Shown: piece after piece, positions 55,649 through 63,959 of the stretch
Numbering within the stretch: position 1 is the stretch's first letter
Layout: each line of letters opens with the position of its first letter
NCBI GenBank assembly: GCA_020735665.1
Contig: CP085928.1
Location: 882,001-946,000 of the forward strand
Length of the DNA stretch: 64,000 nucleotides
DNA from: Lachnospiraceae bacterium GAM79
Lineage (GTDB): Bacteria > Bacillota > Clostridia > Lachnospirales > Lachnospiraceae
Direction of reading: 5' to 3'
The notes under the pieces: model-generated
What the model saw: the letters and a program-made list of their open reading frames with translations, nothing else
The model's database searches: none
Told to the model about the DNA's origin: nothing
Position numbers and translations under genes: made by a program

Positions 55649-57046
55649 ATGGAAAAGACATTAGACAAGATCGTTGCTTTAGCAAAGAACAGAGGTTTTG
55701 TATATCCGGGTTCAGAGATTTATGGTGGACTTGCAAATACATGGGATTACGGTAACCTTGGTGTTGAGTTAAAGAACAATGTAAAAAAGGCTTGGTGGAA
55801 AAAGTTCATACAGGAGAATCCATATAATGTAGGTGTTGACTGTGCGATCCTGATGAACCCACAGACATGGGTAGCATCCGGACATCTTGGCGGTTTTGCA
55901 GATCCTTTGATGGACTGTAAAGAGTGCCATGAAAGATTCCGTGCAGACAAACTGATCGAAGACTACATGGCAGAGAATAACATGGAGATCGAAGGTTCCG
56001 TTGATGGCTGGTCAAATGAAGAAATGGAGAGCTTTATTGAAGAAAAGAATATCTGCTGTCCTTCATGCGGAAAACATAATTTTACAGGTATCAGACAGTT
56101 TAACCTGATGTTCAAGACATTCCAGGGTGTAACAGAGGATGCAAAGAACACAGTATATTTAAGACCTGAGACAGCACAGGGTATCTTTGTAAACTTCAAG
56201 AATGTACAGAGAACATCCAGAAAGAAGATCCCGTTTGGTATCGGACAGATCGGTAAGTCATTCCGTAACGAGATCACACCGGGTAACTTTACGTTCCGTA
56301 CCAGAGAGTTTGAGCAGATGGAGCTGGAATTCTTCTGTGAACCGGGAACAGACCTTGAATGGTTTGATTACTGGAGAAGCTTCTGTATCAACTGGCTAAA
56401 AGACCTTGGTATCAAGGATGAAGAGATGCGTGCTCGTGATCATTCACCGGAAGAGCTTTGCTTCTACAGCAAGGGAACAACAGATATAGAGTTCTTATTC
56501 CCATTTGGATGGGGCGAGCTTTGGGGTATCGCAGACAGAACGGATTATGATCTGACCCAACATCAGACTGTATCCGGCGAACCAATGGATTATTTTGATG
56601 ATGAGAAGAAAGAGAAATACATTCCATATGTTATCGAACCATCACTTGGTGCTGATCGTGTAACACTTGCATTCCTTTGTGCTGCATATGATGAAGAAAA
56701 TATCGGAACAGAGGAGAAGCCGGATGTAAGAACTGTATTACATTTCCATCCTGCACTTGCACCTGTTAAGATCGGTGTCCTTCCACTGAGCAAGAAACTT
56801 GGCGAGGAAGCAGAAAAGGTATATGCTGAATTATGCAAATACTACAACTGTGAATACGACGACAGAGGAAATATCGGTAAGCGTTACAGAAGACAGGATG
56901 AGATCGGAACTCCGTTCTGTGTAACTTATGATTTTGATTCAGAAGAAGATGGTGCTGTAACTGTCCGTGACAGAGATACCATGGAGCAGGAAAGAGTAAA
57001 GATCGAAGATCTGAAGGCATATTTTGAGAAGAAATTCGAATATTAA
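55649..57046 (+). CDS. glyS: Glycyl-tRNA synthetase (class IIa, single-chain)
   Basis: A 465-residue dimeric-type GlyRS, not the tetrameric alpha-beta enzyme. It starts with [20 protein letters not shown]. Class II motif 2 is in [20 protein letters not shown] and motif 3 in [14 protein letters not shown] cysteine pair region (CKECHERF ... CPSCGKHNF) is likely a zinc site. The anticodon-binding domain follows ([20 protein letters not shown]). TGGAGG is 6 bases before the ATG at 55649. Confidence 0.95.
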   Translation: MEKTLDKIVALAKNRGFVYPGSEIYGGLANTWDYGNLGVELKNNVKKAWWKKFIQENPYNVGVDCAILMNPQTWVASGHLGGFADPLMDCKECHERFRADKLIEDYMAENNMEIEGSVDGWSNEEMESFIEEKNICCPSCGKHNFTGIRQFNLMFKTFQGVTEDAKNTVYLRPETAQGIFVNFKNVQRTSRKKIPFGIGQIGKSFRNEITPGNFTFRTREFEQMELEFFCEPGTDLEWFDYWRSFCINWLKDLGIKDEEMRARDHSPEELCFYSKGTTDIEFLFPFGWGELWGIADRTDYDLTQHQTVSGEPMDYFDDEKKEKYIPYVIEPSLGADRVTLAFLCAAYDEENIGTEEKPDVRTVLHFHPALAPVKIGVLPLSKKLGEEAEKVYAELCKYYNCEYDDRGNIGKRYRRQDEIGTPFCVTYDFDSEEDGAVTVRDRDTMEQERVKIEDLKAYFEKKFEY

Positions 57047-57107
57047 TCAGACGAAATGAATCAATATCTCAGATAGAGTATCTGGTTGATCGAATCTGTA
57101 AAATAAA

Positions 57108-57158
57108 AGGGACATTTGTCGGAAAAGAACATTATCCGGCGGATGTCTCTTTCTTTTT
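57108..57158 (+). terminator. Terminator of glyS
   Basis: Stem AGGGACATTTGTCGG / CCGGCGGATGTCTCT with G-U pairs, then TTCTTTTT. A smaller hairpin CAGATA / TATCTG lies just upstream (57070-57084). Confidence 0.85.
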
Positions 57159-57211
57159 GAAAAAGATTCCGGAATATGCGGTTAAAAAGAGAAAAAAATT
57201 GAAAAAAGTGG

Positions 57212-57240
57212 TTTAATATTATTAGGTCATATGATATAAT
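57212..57240 (+). promoter_or_regulatory. Candidate ppdK promoter
   Basis: A consensus TATAAT at 57235-57240 with a weak TTTAAT 17 bp upstream. The 85-base leader contains CTGC-CCTAAA-GCAG and a six-T run, too weak to call a terminator. Confidence 0.5.
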
Positions 57241-57325
57241 CACGTCAGAGTGGTGGGAAAATTCTGCCCTAAAGCAGGCTTTTTTCAGCATATATTTAAT
57301 TAGATACGTAGGAGGTAATAAACAA

Positions 57326-59971
57326 ATGGCAAACAAGTGGGTTTATATGTTTAGCGAAGGCGACATGACCATGCGTAATCTTCTCGGTGGTAAGGGTGCA
57401 AACCTTGCAGAGATGACAACAATTGGTCTTCCAGTTCCACAGGGTTTCACAATCACAACAGAGGCTTGTACTCAGTACTATGAAGATGGTCGTAAGATCA
57501 ACGACGAGATCATGGCACAGGCTATGGAAGGTGTTAAGAAGATGGAGGAGATCAACGGCAAGAAGTTCGGAGATCTTGAGAATCCATTATTAGTATCAGT
57601 TCGTTCAGGTGCTAGAGCATCTATGCCGGGTATGATGGATACAATCCTTAACCTTGGTTTAAATGACGAAGTTGTTGCTGCAATGATCGCACACAACCCA
57701 GATCCAGCATTCGAGCGTTTCGTATATGATTCTTACAGACGTTTCATTCAGATGTTCTCAGACGTTGTTATGGAAGTTGGTAAGAAGTACTTTGAGCAGC
57801 TCATCGATAAGATGAAAGAAGAGAAGGGTGTTAAGTTCGACGTAGAACTTACAGCAGCTGATCTTAAGACTCTTGCAGAGCAGTTCAAGGCTGAATACAA
57901 GAACCAGTTAGGAACAGATTTCCCTTCAGACCCAGTTGAGCAGTTAAAGTTAGCTATCGAAGCTGTATTCCGTTCATGGGACAACCCACGTGCAAACGTA
58001 TACAGAAGAGATAACGATATCCCTTATTCATGGGGTACAGCAGTTAACGTAATGCCTATGGTATTCGGTAACTTAAATAATGAATCTGGTACAGGTGTTG
58101 CATTTACTCGTGACCCTGCAACAGGTGAGAAGAAGCTTATGGGTGAGTTCCTTATCAATGCACAGGGCGAAGACGTAGTTGCCGGTGTTCGTACACCAAT
58201 GCCAATCGCTCAGATGGAGCAGGAATTCCCAGAAGCATATGCAGAATTCCTTAAGGTATGTGAGACTCTTGAGAATCACTACCATGATATGCAGGATATG
58301 GAGTTCACAGTTGAGAACAAGAAGCTTTACATGCTTCAGTGTAGAAATGGTAAGAGAACAGCTCAGGCAGCTCTTCAGATCGCTTGTGACCTTGTTGATG
58401 AAGGACATAAGACAGAGGAAGAAGCAGTTGCAATGATCGATCCTCGTAACCTTGATACACTTCTTCACCCACAGTTTGATGCAGCAGCTCTTAAAGCAGC
58501 TACACCAATGGGCAAGGGCCTTGGTGCTTCACCGGGTGCTGCTTGTGGTAAGATCGTATTTACAGCTGACGATGCAGAAGCATGGGCAGCTAAGGGCGAG
58601 AAGGTTGTTCTTGTACGTCTTGAGACATCACCAGAAGATATCACAGGTATGAAGTCAGCACAGGGTATCTTAACAGTTCGTGGTGGTATGACATCACATG
58701 CTGCTGTAGTTGCTCGTGGTATGGGTACTTGTTGTGTATCAGGTTGTGGCGATATCATTATGGATGAAGAGAACAAGAAGTTCACACTTGCAGGCAAAGA
58801 GTTCCATGAGGGAGATTTCATCTCAATCGATGGTACAACAGGTAACATTTACGATGGAGTTATTAAGACAGTTGATGCTTCAATCGCAGGTACATTCGGT
58901 CGTGTTATGGCATGGGCTGATAAGTACAGAACACTTAAGGTTAGAACAAATGCTGATACACCAGCAGATGCTAAGAAGGCTCGTGAGCTTGGTGCAGAAG
59001 GTATCGGTCTTTGCCGTACAGAGCATATGTTCTTTGATCCAGAAAGAATCGCAGCATTCCGTGAGATGATCTGCTCAGATACAGTAGAAGAAAGAGAAGA
59101 AGCTCTTAATAAGATCCTTCCATATCAGCAGGGAGATTTCAAGGCTCTTTACGAAGCACTTGAAGGTAACCCAGTTACTATCAGATTCCTGGATCCACCT
59201 CTTCATGAGTTCGTTCCTACAGAGGAAGCAGATATTGAGAAGCTTGCAAAGGCTAAGAATAAGTCAGTAGAAGAGATCAAGGCACTCTGCAACTCACTTC
59301 ATGAGTTCAACCCTATGATGGGTCACAGAGGATGTCGTCTTGCTGTAACATATCCAGAAATCGCTAAGATGCAGACAAAGGCTGTTATCCGTGCAGCTAT
59401 CGAAGTTCAGAAAGAGCATCCAGATTGGAATGTTGAGCCAGAAATCATGATTCCACTTGTATGTGAAGTTAAAGAGCTTAAGTATGTTAAGAAGACAGTT
59501 GTTGAGACTGCTGATGCAGAGATCGCTGCTGCAGGCGTAGATCTGAAGTACGAAGTTGGTACAATGATCGAGATCCCTAGAGCGGCTCTTACAGCTGATG
59601 AGATCGCTAAGGAAGCTGACTTCTTCTGCTTCGGTACTAACGACCTTACACAGATGACATTTGGTTTCTCAAGAGATGATGCAGGTAAGTTCTTAAATGC
59701 TTACTATGATGCTAAGATCTTTGAGAATGATCCATTTGCTAAGCTTGACCAGACTGGTGTTGGTAAGCTCATGGATATGGCTGTTAAACTTGGCAAGCCG
59801 GTTAATCCAAAGCTTCATATCGGTATCTGTGGTGAGCACGGTGGAGATCCTTCATCCGTTGAATTCTGCCACAAGATCGGTCTTGATTATGTATCATGTT
59901 CACCATTCCGTGTACCTATCGCTAGACTTGCTGCTGCTCAGGCTGCAATCGCTAACAATGCAGGAAAGTAG
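57326..59971 (+). CDS. ppdK: Pyruvate, phosphate dikinase
   Basis: An 881-residue PPDK, which interconverts pyruvate + ATP + Pi and phosphoenolpyruvate + AMP + PPi; in Clostridia it works in glycolysis or gluconeogenesis. The N-terminal ATP-grasp starts LLGGKGANLAEMTTIGLPVP. The swivelling histidine is in GGMTSHAAVVARGMGTCCVS. The PEP-binding TIM barrel has LCRTEHMFF and GTNDLTQMTFGFSRDDAG, and the cysteine acid is in IGICGEHGGDP. GGAGGT precedes the ATG. Codon use is strongly biased (CTT, ACA, GCT), as for a very highly expressed gene. Confidence 0.97.
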   Translation: MANKWVYMFSEGDMTMRNLLGGKGANLAEMTTIGLPVPQGFTITTEACTQYYEDGRKINDEIMAQAMEGVKKMEEINGKKFGDLENPLLVSVRSGARASMPGMMDTILNLGLNDEVVAAMIAHNPDPAFERFVYDSYRRFIQMFSDVVMEVGKKYFEQLIDKMKEEKGVKFDVELTAADLKTLAEQFKAEYKNQLGTDFPSDPVEQLKLAIEAVFRSWDNPRANVYRRDNDIPYSWGTAVNVMPMVFGNLNNESGTGVAFTRDPATGEKKLMGEFLINAQGEDVVAGVRTPMPIAQMEQEFPEAYAEFLKVCETLENHYHDMQDMEFTVENKKLYMLQCRNGKRTAQAALQIACDLVDEGHKTEEEAVAMIDPRNLDTLLHPQFDAAALKAATPMGKGLGASPGAACGKIVFTADDAEAWAAKGEKVVLVRLETSPEDITGMKSAQGILTVRGGMTSHAAVVARGMGTCCVSGCGDIIMDEENKKFTLAGKEFHEGDFISIDGTTGNIYDGVIKTVDASIAGTFGRVMAWADKYRTLKVRTNADTPADAKKARELGAEGIGLCRTEHMFFDPERIAAFREMICSDTVEEREEALNKILPYQQGDFKALYEALEGNPVTIRFLDPPLHEFVPTEEADIEKLAKAKNKSVEEIKALCNSLHEFNPMMGHRGCRLAVTYPEIAKMQTKAVIRAAIEVQKEHPDWNVEPEIMIPLVCEVKELKYVKKTVVETADAEIAAAGVDLKYEVGTMIEIPRAALTADEIAKEADFFCFGTNDLTQMTFGFSRDDAGKFLNAYYDAKIFENDPFAKLDQTGVGKLMDMAVKLGKPVNPKLHIGICGEHGGDPSSVEFCHKIGLDYVSCSPFRVPIARLAAAQAAIANNAGK

Positions 59972-59982
59972 ATTACAACTAT

Positions 59983-60099
59983 ATGTACTTCACGGAATTT
60001 CTGATTACCAGAGCTGATGTTAATGATTTCATGACACATCGTCCGGAGTACACGAAAGCGAACCGTTTTAAGGATTTCGTTTGTAAAATCTATCTTTGA
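59983..60099 (+). CDS. Small ORF of 38 codons after ppdK, unknown
   Basis: An ATG at 59983 opens 38 codons (begins MYFTEFLITRADVNDFM, ends DFVCKIYL) 11 bases after the ppdK stop and ends just before the terminator. A weak GGAAAG lies upstream. The composition looks protein-like, but it may be the end of a lost gene. I do not recognise it. Confidence 0.35.
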   Translation: MYFTEFLITRADVNDFMTHRPEYTKANRFKDFVCKIYL

Positions 60100-60105
60100 T
60101 AATTA

Positions 60106-60141
60106 GGGGAAAATTCCAAATATTGGGTTTTCCCCTTTTTT
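60106..60141 (+). terminator. Terminator after ppdK
   Basis: Stem GGGGAAAA / TTTTCCCC with a 14-base loop, then TTTTTT. Confidence 0.9.
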
Positions 60142-60153
60142 ATTGGGTTTTCT

Positions 60154-60196
60154 AAGGATTCTATCTCTTACTAAGAGGTAGAGTCCTTTTATTTTA
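60154..60196 (+). terminator. Second hairpin terminator after ppdK
   Basis: A 16-bp stem AAGGATTCTATCTCTT / AAGAGGTAGAGTCCTT (two G-U pairs) with a tiny loop, then TTATTTTA. It could terminate transcription in either direction. Confidence 0.75.
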
Positions 60197-60225
60197 TACA
60201 AAATTCCTAAAGGAGGTTCGAGGTT

Positions 60226-60485
60226 ATGAACAACACATGGTATTTGAATCAGTAGATCACAGGACATTTTACAGAGAAAAATTAGCGAGAGCGAGATACA
60301 GAGACAGTTATCACAAGTCACTCATTTATATCCTTGGCATATCTGAGGACACGAGACGGCATTGCGATGAAATCTACGTGAAGAAAGTACTGAATTTATG
60401 GTATGTTAGATTGTCATTTAACTTTTTATTATGGCTTATAAGGAAACAAAGAGCAATACCTTCTACTGCAAAGCATTTGATTTAG
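60226..60485 (+). pseudogene. Probable DUF6075-family remnant
   Basis: Reading from ATG 60237, the first 45 residues (VFESVDHRTFYREKLARAR ... YHKSLIYILGISEDTRRH) resemble the start of DUF6075 proteins. After DEIYVKK the family sequence is lost until VRLSFNF, suggesting an internal deletion or frameshift; the frame ends at 60485. The best ribosome binding site (AAGGAGG at 60210) instead fits ATG 60226 in another frame, which gives only MNNTWYLNQ before a stop. The family call is from memory and moderate. Confidence 0.4.
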
Positions 60486-60542
60486 GATGGTATGGGTGAT
60501 ATAATCTGAAATGTAAATATTTTGTTTAGTTATAGGGGATTG

Positions 60543-61292
60543 ATGGGAGTGCTTAGAGTAGGAATTTGTGATGATGGGTCGGCAATCTGTTCGGAAATTG
60601 AAAGGATCGTTAAAGAATATGGGAAGAAGCATGACTTGAGACTTGATACAGAGATATGGAGTACGGGAGAGGCACTGGTGGATTATCTTGAGGATGGAAA
60701 TGCGATTGATTTATTATTCTTGGATATTGATTTGATTACGACCAGCGGTGTAGATATAGGACAGTATATTCGGCATAGACTGAATAATTATAGCATGAAG
60801 ATTGTGTTTATATCTGCAAATACAACATATGCAATGAGCCTGTTTGATATAATGCCGATGAATTTTCTTGTGAAGCCGCTTGTAAAATCTAAGGTAGAGG
60901 AATGTCTTGATTTGGCTGTTATGTTTCTCGTAAAAGAAGAGAAGGTGTTTCAATGTAAAGTGGCTGGTAAAACTCATTATATACCATTTAGATCTATCCT
61001 TTATTTTGAAAGTGATGGCAGAAAAATCAGACTTGTCACGGAGAAAAAACAAAAAAATGGTGGCTTAGATACAAAAGTGGATGTGTATGAATATTACAGA
61101 AAGATAAAAGAGGTTGCTCAGGAAATTCTGTCGGACGAATCTTTCTTGCAAGTTCATAGGTCTTATATCGTCCAGATTGCTTACATACAAAAATATGAAT
61201 ATACACAGATACTAATGATGGACGGTACACAGATCCCTGTTAGTCAAAATTTTCGGAAAGAAGTACGGAGCAAGATGCTGGAGAGGGGATGA
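60543..61292 (+). CDS. LytTR response regulator, AgrA-like
   Basis: A 249-residue response regulator. The receiver domain has GICDDGSAICSEIERIV, phospho-acceptor Asp61 (LLFLDIDLI) and Lys in NFLVKPLVKSKV. The C-terminal LytTR domain (about 140-249) has YIPFRSILYFESDGRKIRLV, FLQVHRSYIVQIAYIQKYE and GTQIPVSQNFRKEV, the pattern of AgrA/VirR/ComE regulators that bind paired 9-bp repeats. AGGGGA is 6 bases before the ATG at 60543. It pairs with the kinase 6 bases downstream; likely targets are the repeats before agrD at 63134. Confidence 0.92.
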   Translation: MGVLRVGICDDGSAICSEIERIVKEYGKKHDLRLDTEIWSTGEALVDYLEDGNAIDLLFLDIDLITTSGVDIGQYIRHRLNNYSMKIVFISANTTYAMSLFDIMPMNFLVKPLVKSKVEECLDLAVMFLVKEEKVFQCKVAGKTHYIPFRSILYFESDGRKIRLVTEKKQKNGGLDTKVDVYEYYRKIKEVAQEILSDESFLQVHRSYIVQIAYIQKYEYTQILMMDGTQIPVSQNFRKEVRSKMLERG

Positions 61293-61298
61293 AGAAAA

Positions 61299-62540
61299 AT
61301 GTACACGGCAGTATATTTAATGTGCAACATGTTCAGAATATATCTGATTAAGCATCTTACAGACATGTTTTTTCAGGGAGAGAATCCGGATAAGAAACAT
61401 GTTGTAGGAGTATGTATTGTTTTTTATGCGGTAAACAGCGCGTTGTTTATCTGTCTTAATATATCATTGATTAATCTTATATGTAATGTTCTCGGCATAG
61501 GTGCGCTCGTGTGCGTGTATTCCAGAAACAGAAAATATGTGATTTTTATTATTGTAATACTTACTATTGTGTGCATGGGCTGTGATATGCTTGCTACAAG
61601 TCTGCTGACTCCGGCATACAAATCAGGAGATGCACTGGATATGCTGACATTCGTCATGGTCGATATGATTATGTTTGTGTTTATGTGTCTTCTGAGAAGG
61701 ATAATGCAGAGCCGGAATGAGCAACAGATAGTGCCGAGCGTGGCTCTGATAATTGTGCCGATTATCAGTATATGTATACTTTTGTATATGGCTTACATGA
61801 AGCATTATATATCAGGCGACTTTATAGCAGTAGGATTGGGACTTTTATGTATAAATTTCTTGGTGCTGTATTTGTATAATATGCTTCTTGAATCCGCTCA
61901 GGAAAAATATGAGAACCAAATTCTCAGGCAGTATGTCAAGGAATATTCAAACCAGTTGGACATTATTCTTGAATCAGAACAAAAAGTAAGACGCATGCGC
62001 CATGATATCAGGAATCATTTGTCAGAGATACAGCTTCTGACCATGCAGAATAAGCGCGATGAGGTTTTAAAATACATAGAAAGCATGACGGACTATATGC
62101 AGAATTCAAGGGCAATTTCAGAATCTGGCAATATTGAGACAGACAGCCTTTTGAATTATATGCTTGGGTTGGCAAAGAAGGACGGAATTCATGTTGAAAC
62201 GGACATATGTCTGCCGGAAGAATTGCGTAATTCGTTTGAGTTCAACATTGTTCTGGGCAATCTGCTTGACAATGCAGTCAGGGCGGCAAAGTCCAGTGAA
62301 GAAAAATACCTCTATGTTAGAATCAATATGGACAAAGGGACATTGAGGATTCTGGTAAAGAACAGCTACAGCGGTAAACTGCGTAAATCAGGGAGACATT
62401 TCCTTACCACCAAAGATGATTCGTATAATCATGGCATGGGTTTACAGAGTGTACAGGATGTTGTGAATCAAAATAATGGTGAGATACAGTTTGAAGCTAC
62501 TGAAAATACTTTCATAGTCAGAGTTATATTGTTCAATTAA
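61299..62540 (+). CDS. GHKL sensor histidine kinase, AgrC-like
   Basis: A 413-residue receptor kinase. The first 205 residues contain about six membrane segments with short loops, the AgrC topology for sensing a cyclic peptide outside the cell. The dimerisation helix carries the phospho-acceptor in KVRRMRHDIRNHLSEIQLL (probably His235). The ATPase has VLGNLLDNAVRAAKS (N box, about 318-332), GMGLQSVQDVV and ends at VRVILFN, the HPK10/GHKL type. It follows the AgrA-like regulator by 6 bases. Confidence 0.92.
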   Translation: MYTAVYLMCNMFRIYLIKHLTDMFFQGENPDKKHVVGVCIVFYAVNSALFICLNISLINLICNVLGIGALVCVYSRNRKYVIFIIVILTIVCMGCDMLATSLLTPAYKSGDALDMLTFVMVDMIMFVFMCLLRRIMQSRNEQQIVPSVALIIVPIISICILLYMAYMKHYISGDFIAVGLGLLCINFLVLYLYNMLLESAQEKYENQILRQYVKEYSNQLDIILESEQKVRRMRHDIRNHLSEIQLLTMQNKRDEVLKYIESMTDYMQNSRAISESGNIETDSLLNYMLGLAKKDGIHVETDICLPEELRNSFEFNIVLGNLLDNAVRAAKSSEEKYLYVRINMDKGTLRILVKNSYSGKLRKSGRHFLTTKDDSYNHGMGLQSVQDVVNQNNGEIQFEATENTFIVRVILFN

Positions 62541-62623
62541 CAATGATGTCTGCCAAGCTGCTTGGGGTTATGCCTGCAGCTTCTCTTAATTTCTTGATAC
62601 GCTCAGGTATGTCAATGACTATT
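62534..62623 (-). pseudogene. 5' fragment of an XRE regulator gene (decayed duplicate)
   Basis: On the minus strand, 29 codons read IVIDIPERIKKLREAAGITP then SSLADIIVN and stop. They match the first residues of the gene at 62992 (MVMDISERIRELREVIGITQ). Both start codons are changed (ATG to ATA and ATT). Similarity continues upstream into the leader to about 62685. The fragment abuts and overlaps the 3' end of the kinase gene by 7 bases. Confidence 0.75.
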
Positions 62624-62686
62624 TTGTTTCTATAAAAGGTATGATTATGCTGTGTAAGGTTTCATGTCATTTCCTAGTATATTCTG

Positions 62687-62992
62687 TTAATTGTTTTCTT
62701 TTGAATTCTCCGCAGAAAAATAATGGACGAGACGGAGAATAATATCTACGCCTTCTGGACTTACTCCTGATATTTCAATTAGCTGCAATTCATTTCTTCC
62801 AAGTAAATAGTCTGTAGATACATGAAAAAAATCAGCCAAATCAACAAGAGTGTCTATAGAGGGTTTTGATGTACCCATTTTCCATGCGTTTACTGCTGAG
62901 CGAGATATGTTAAGTGCGCTTGCCAAATTACTCTGGGTTATACCGATGACTTCTCTCAATTCCCTGATACGTTCAGATATGTCCATTACCAT
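62687..62992 (-). CDS. XRE-family transcriptional regulator within the agr locus
   Basis: A 101-residue Cro/CI-type regulator. The helix-turn-helix is ITQSNLASALNISRSAVNAW, followed by KPSIDTLVDLADFFHVSTDYLLG; the last 35 residues form a short helical tail. GAGGA is 7 bases before the ATG at 62992. The gene is divergent from agrD-agrB and convergent with the kinase gene; it shares the 256-bp intergenic region that holds the LytTR sites. A role as local repressor or modulator of the agr genes is inferred from position. Confidence 0.88.
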   Translation of the reverse strand: MVMDISERIRELREVIGITQSNLASALNISRSAVNAWKMGTSKPSIDTLVDLADFFHVSTDYLLGRNELQLIEISGVSPEGVDIILRLVHYFSAENSKENN

Positions 62993-63068
62993 TTTTATTC
63001 CTCACAAAAAATACGATTATGTCATGTTACATGTTTGTCCTTTCATTAGTATATTCAATTCAAAGTCA

Positions 63069-63097
63069 ACTATAATTATCTTATTTGATAGTTACAA
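63069..63097 (-). promoter_or_regulatory. Candidate promoter of the XRE regulator gene
   Basis: On the minus strand: TTGTAA, 17-bp spacer, TATAGT, 77 bp before the start codon. It lies 37 bp from the nearest LytTR repeat. Confidence 0.4.
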
Positions 63098-63133
63098 ATG
63101 ACAAAAAGAACCGGATTTTGGCAAAAAAACACG

Positions 63134-63163
63134 AGTTATGACAAAAAAGCTGTTAGTTATGAC
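63134..63163 (+). promoter_or_regulatory. LytTR-type (AgrA-like) binding site: two 9-bp direct repeats
   Basis: AGTTATGAC occurs at 63134-63142 and exactly again at 63155-63163, a 21-bp period with a 12-bp spacer. LytTR regulators such as AgrA and ComE bind 9-bp direct repeats with this spacing; the core AGTTATG is close to AGTTAAG of the AgrA site. The second repeat ends about 7 bp before the -35 position of the agrD promoter, which itself lacks a good -35, as expected for an activated promoter. Confidence 0.75.
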
Positions 63164-63192
63164 ATATGGCGAATTTTAAGAAAAAAATGTGC

Positions 63193-63198
63193 TATGAT
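63193..63198 (+). promoter_or_regulatory. -10 box of the agrDB promoter
   Basis: TATGAT, 51 bp upstream of the agrD start. No recognisable -35 lies 17 bp upstream (CGAATT), which fits dependence on the LytTR regulator bound at 63134-63163. Confidence 0.6.
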
Positions 63199-63248
63199 TT
63201 AGACGGCTAATATCAAAATAGCAAAATATATCACAGGAGGGATGCAGT

Positions 63249-63380
63249 ATGAACAAGGCAAAGAAGCTCGTAAACAAGATGGCAAAGAAATCGGCGGAGA
63301 AAGCAGCTAACTCAGCTTGCTGTTTCTGGGCATATCAGCCGAAAGAGCCAAAGGCAGTCAAGAAGCTGCGCAAATTCTAA
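63249..63380 (+). CDS. agrD: AgrD-like cyclic lactone autoinducer peptide precursor
   Basis: A 43-codon gene. The N-terminus (MNKAKKLVNKMAKKSAEKAA) is a basic amphipathic helix. The core is NSACCFWA (residues 21-28), and the C-terminus YQPKEPKAVKKLRKF carries the conserved QPxEPK motif that follows the signal in clostridial AgrD precursors. By analogy, AgrB would cut after Ala28 and close a five-residue thiolactone on Cys24 (ring CCFWA). AGGAGG is 8 bases before the ATG. agrB starts 6 bases after the stop. The receptor is presumably the kinase at 61299. Confidence 0.9.
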   Translation: MNKAKKLVNKMAKKSAEKAANSACCFWAYQPKEPKAVKKLRKF

Positions 63381-63386
63381 GAGCCG

Positions 63387-63959
63387 ATGAAGACATTGCA
63401 GGAATATGTAACCAACGAATATGACTCCGATGAGGAGAAGGAGATCATAGCCTATGGGCTTGAGCGTATCAGGGAGAACGTGCTTGCCTTTGGATTTACA
63501 GTTCTTGTCGGCTTCTGCTACGGTGATGTCCTCTCGGGCGTTCTGCTGTGGGTGTTTCTTTATCCCATAAGGAGCAGCGCGGGAGGATATCATGCGCAGA
63601 CCAGATGGGGCTGCAGAGTTATGTCGGTTTCGCTTCTGCTTGCAGCTTATACTGCGGTATATGCCGTAAACAGGCTGGCATACGGACAGATGATACTGCT
63701 TGGGCTTCTGCTCTGCGCGGTGCTGACTCTATGGCTGCTTGCTCCGATTGGCACGGAGAATAAGCCTCTCGATGATATCGAGCATAGAATTTATCAAAAA
63801 AGGACAAGGATTATAGTTCTGGTTGAAACGATATTAGCCGTGTTTACACTGTATGAGGGAATATCGGTCATATATCTGCCGATAGTTATGGCATTTTTAA
63901 TTTCATCAGCACTGCTTGTGATGGGATGTATTAAGCTGAGAAAAAATAAGGGAAAGTAA
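63387..63959 (+). CDS. agrB: Accessory gene regulator protein AgrB
   Basis: A 190-residue membrane endopeptidase that cuts and cyclises AgrD. The catalytic pair is in RSSAGGYHAQTRWGCRVMS: His69 and Cys76, seven residues apart as in known AgrB proteins. About five or six membrane segments follow, with PLDDIEHRIYQKRTR in a cytoplasmic loop, also a family feature. The ribosome binding site is within the end of agrD, so the two are coupled. The remaining 41 bases of the window hold nothing supportable. Confidence 0.95.
   Translation: MKTLQEYVTNEYDSDEEKEIIAYGLERIRENVLAFGFTVLVGFCYGDVLSGVLLWVFLYPIRSSAGGYHAQTRWGCRVMSVSLLLAAYTAVYAVNRLAYGQMILLGLLLCAVLTLWLLAPIGTENKPLDDIEHRIYQKRTRIIVLVETILAVFTLYEGISVIYLPIVMAFLISSALLVMGCIKLRKNKGK

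Noticed and set aside
57255-57285. Possible attenuator in the ppdK leader (CTGC / GCAG then six T)
   Set aside because: The stem is only four base pairs; readthrough would be expected without regulation.
63090-63098. Third possible LytTR half-site (AGTTACAAA)
   Set aside because: Only five or six of nine bases match and the 44-bp distance does not fit the 21-bp period well.
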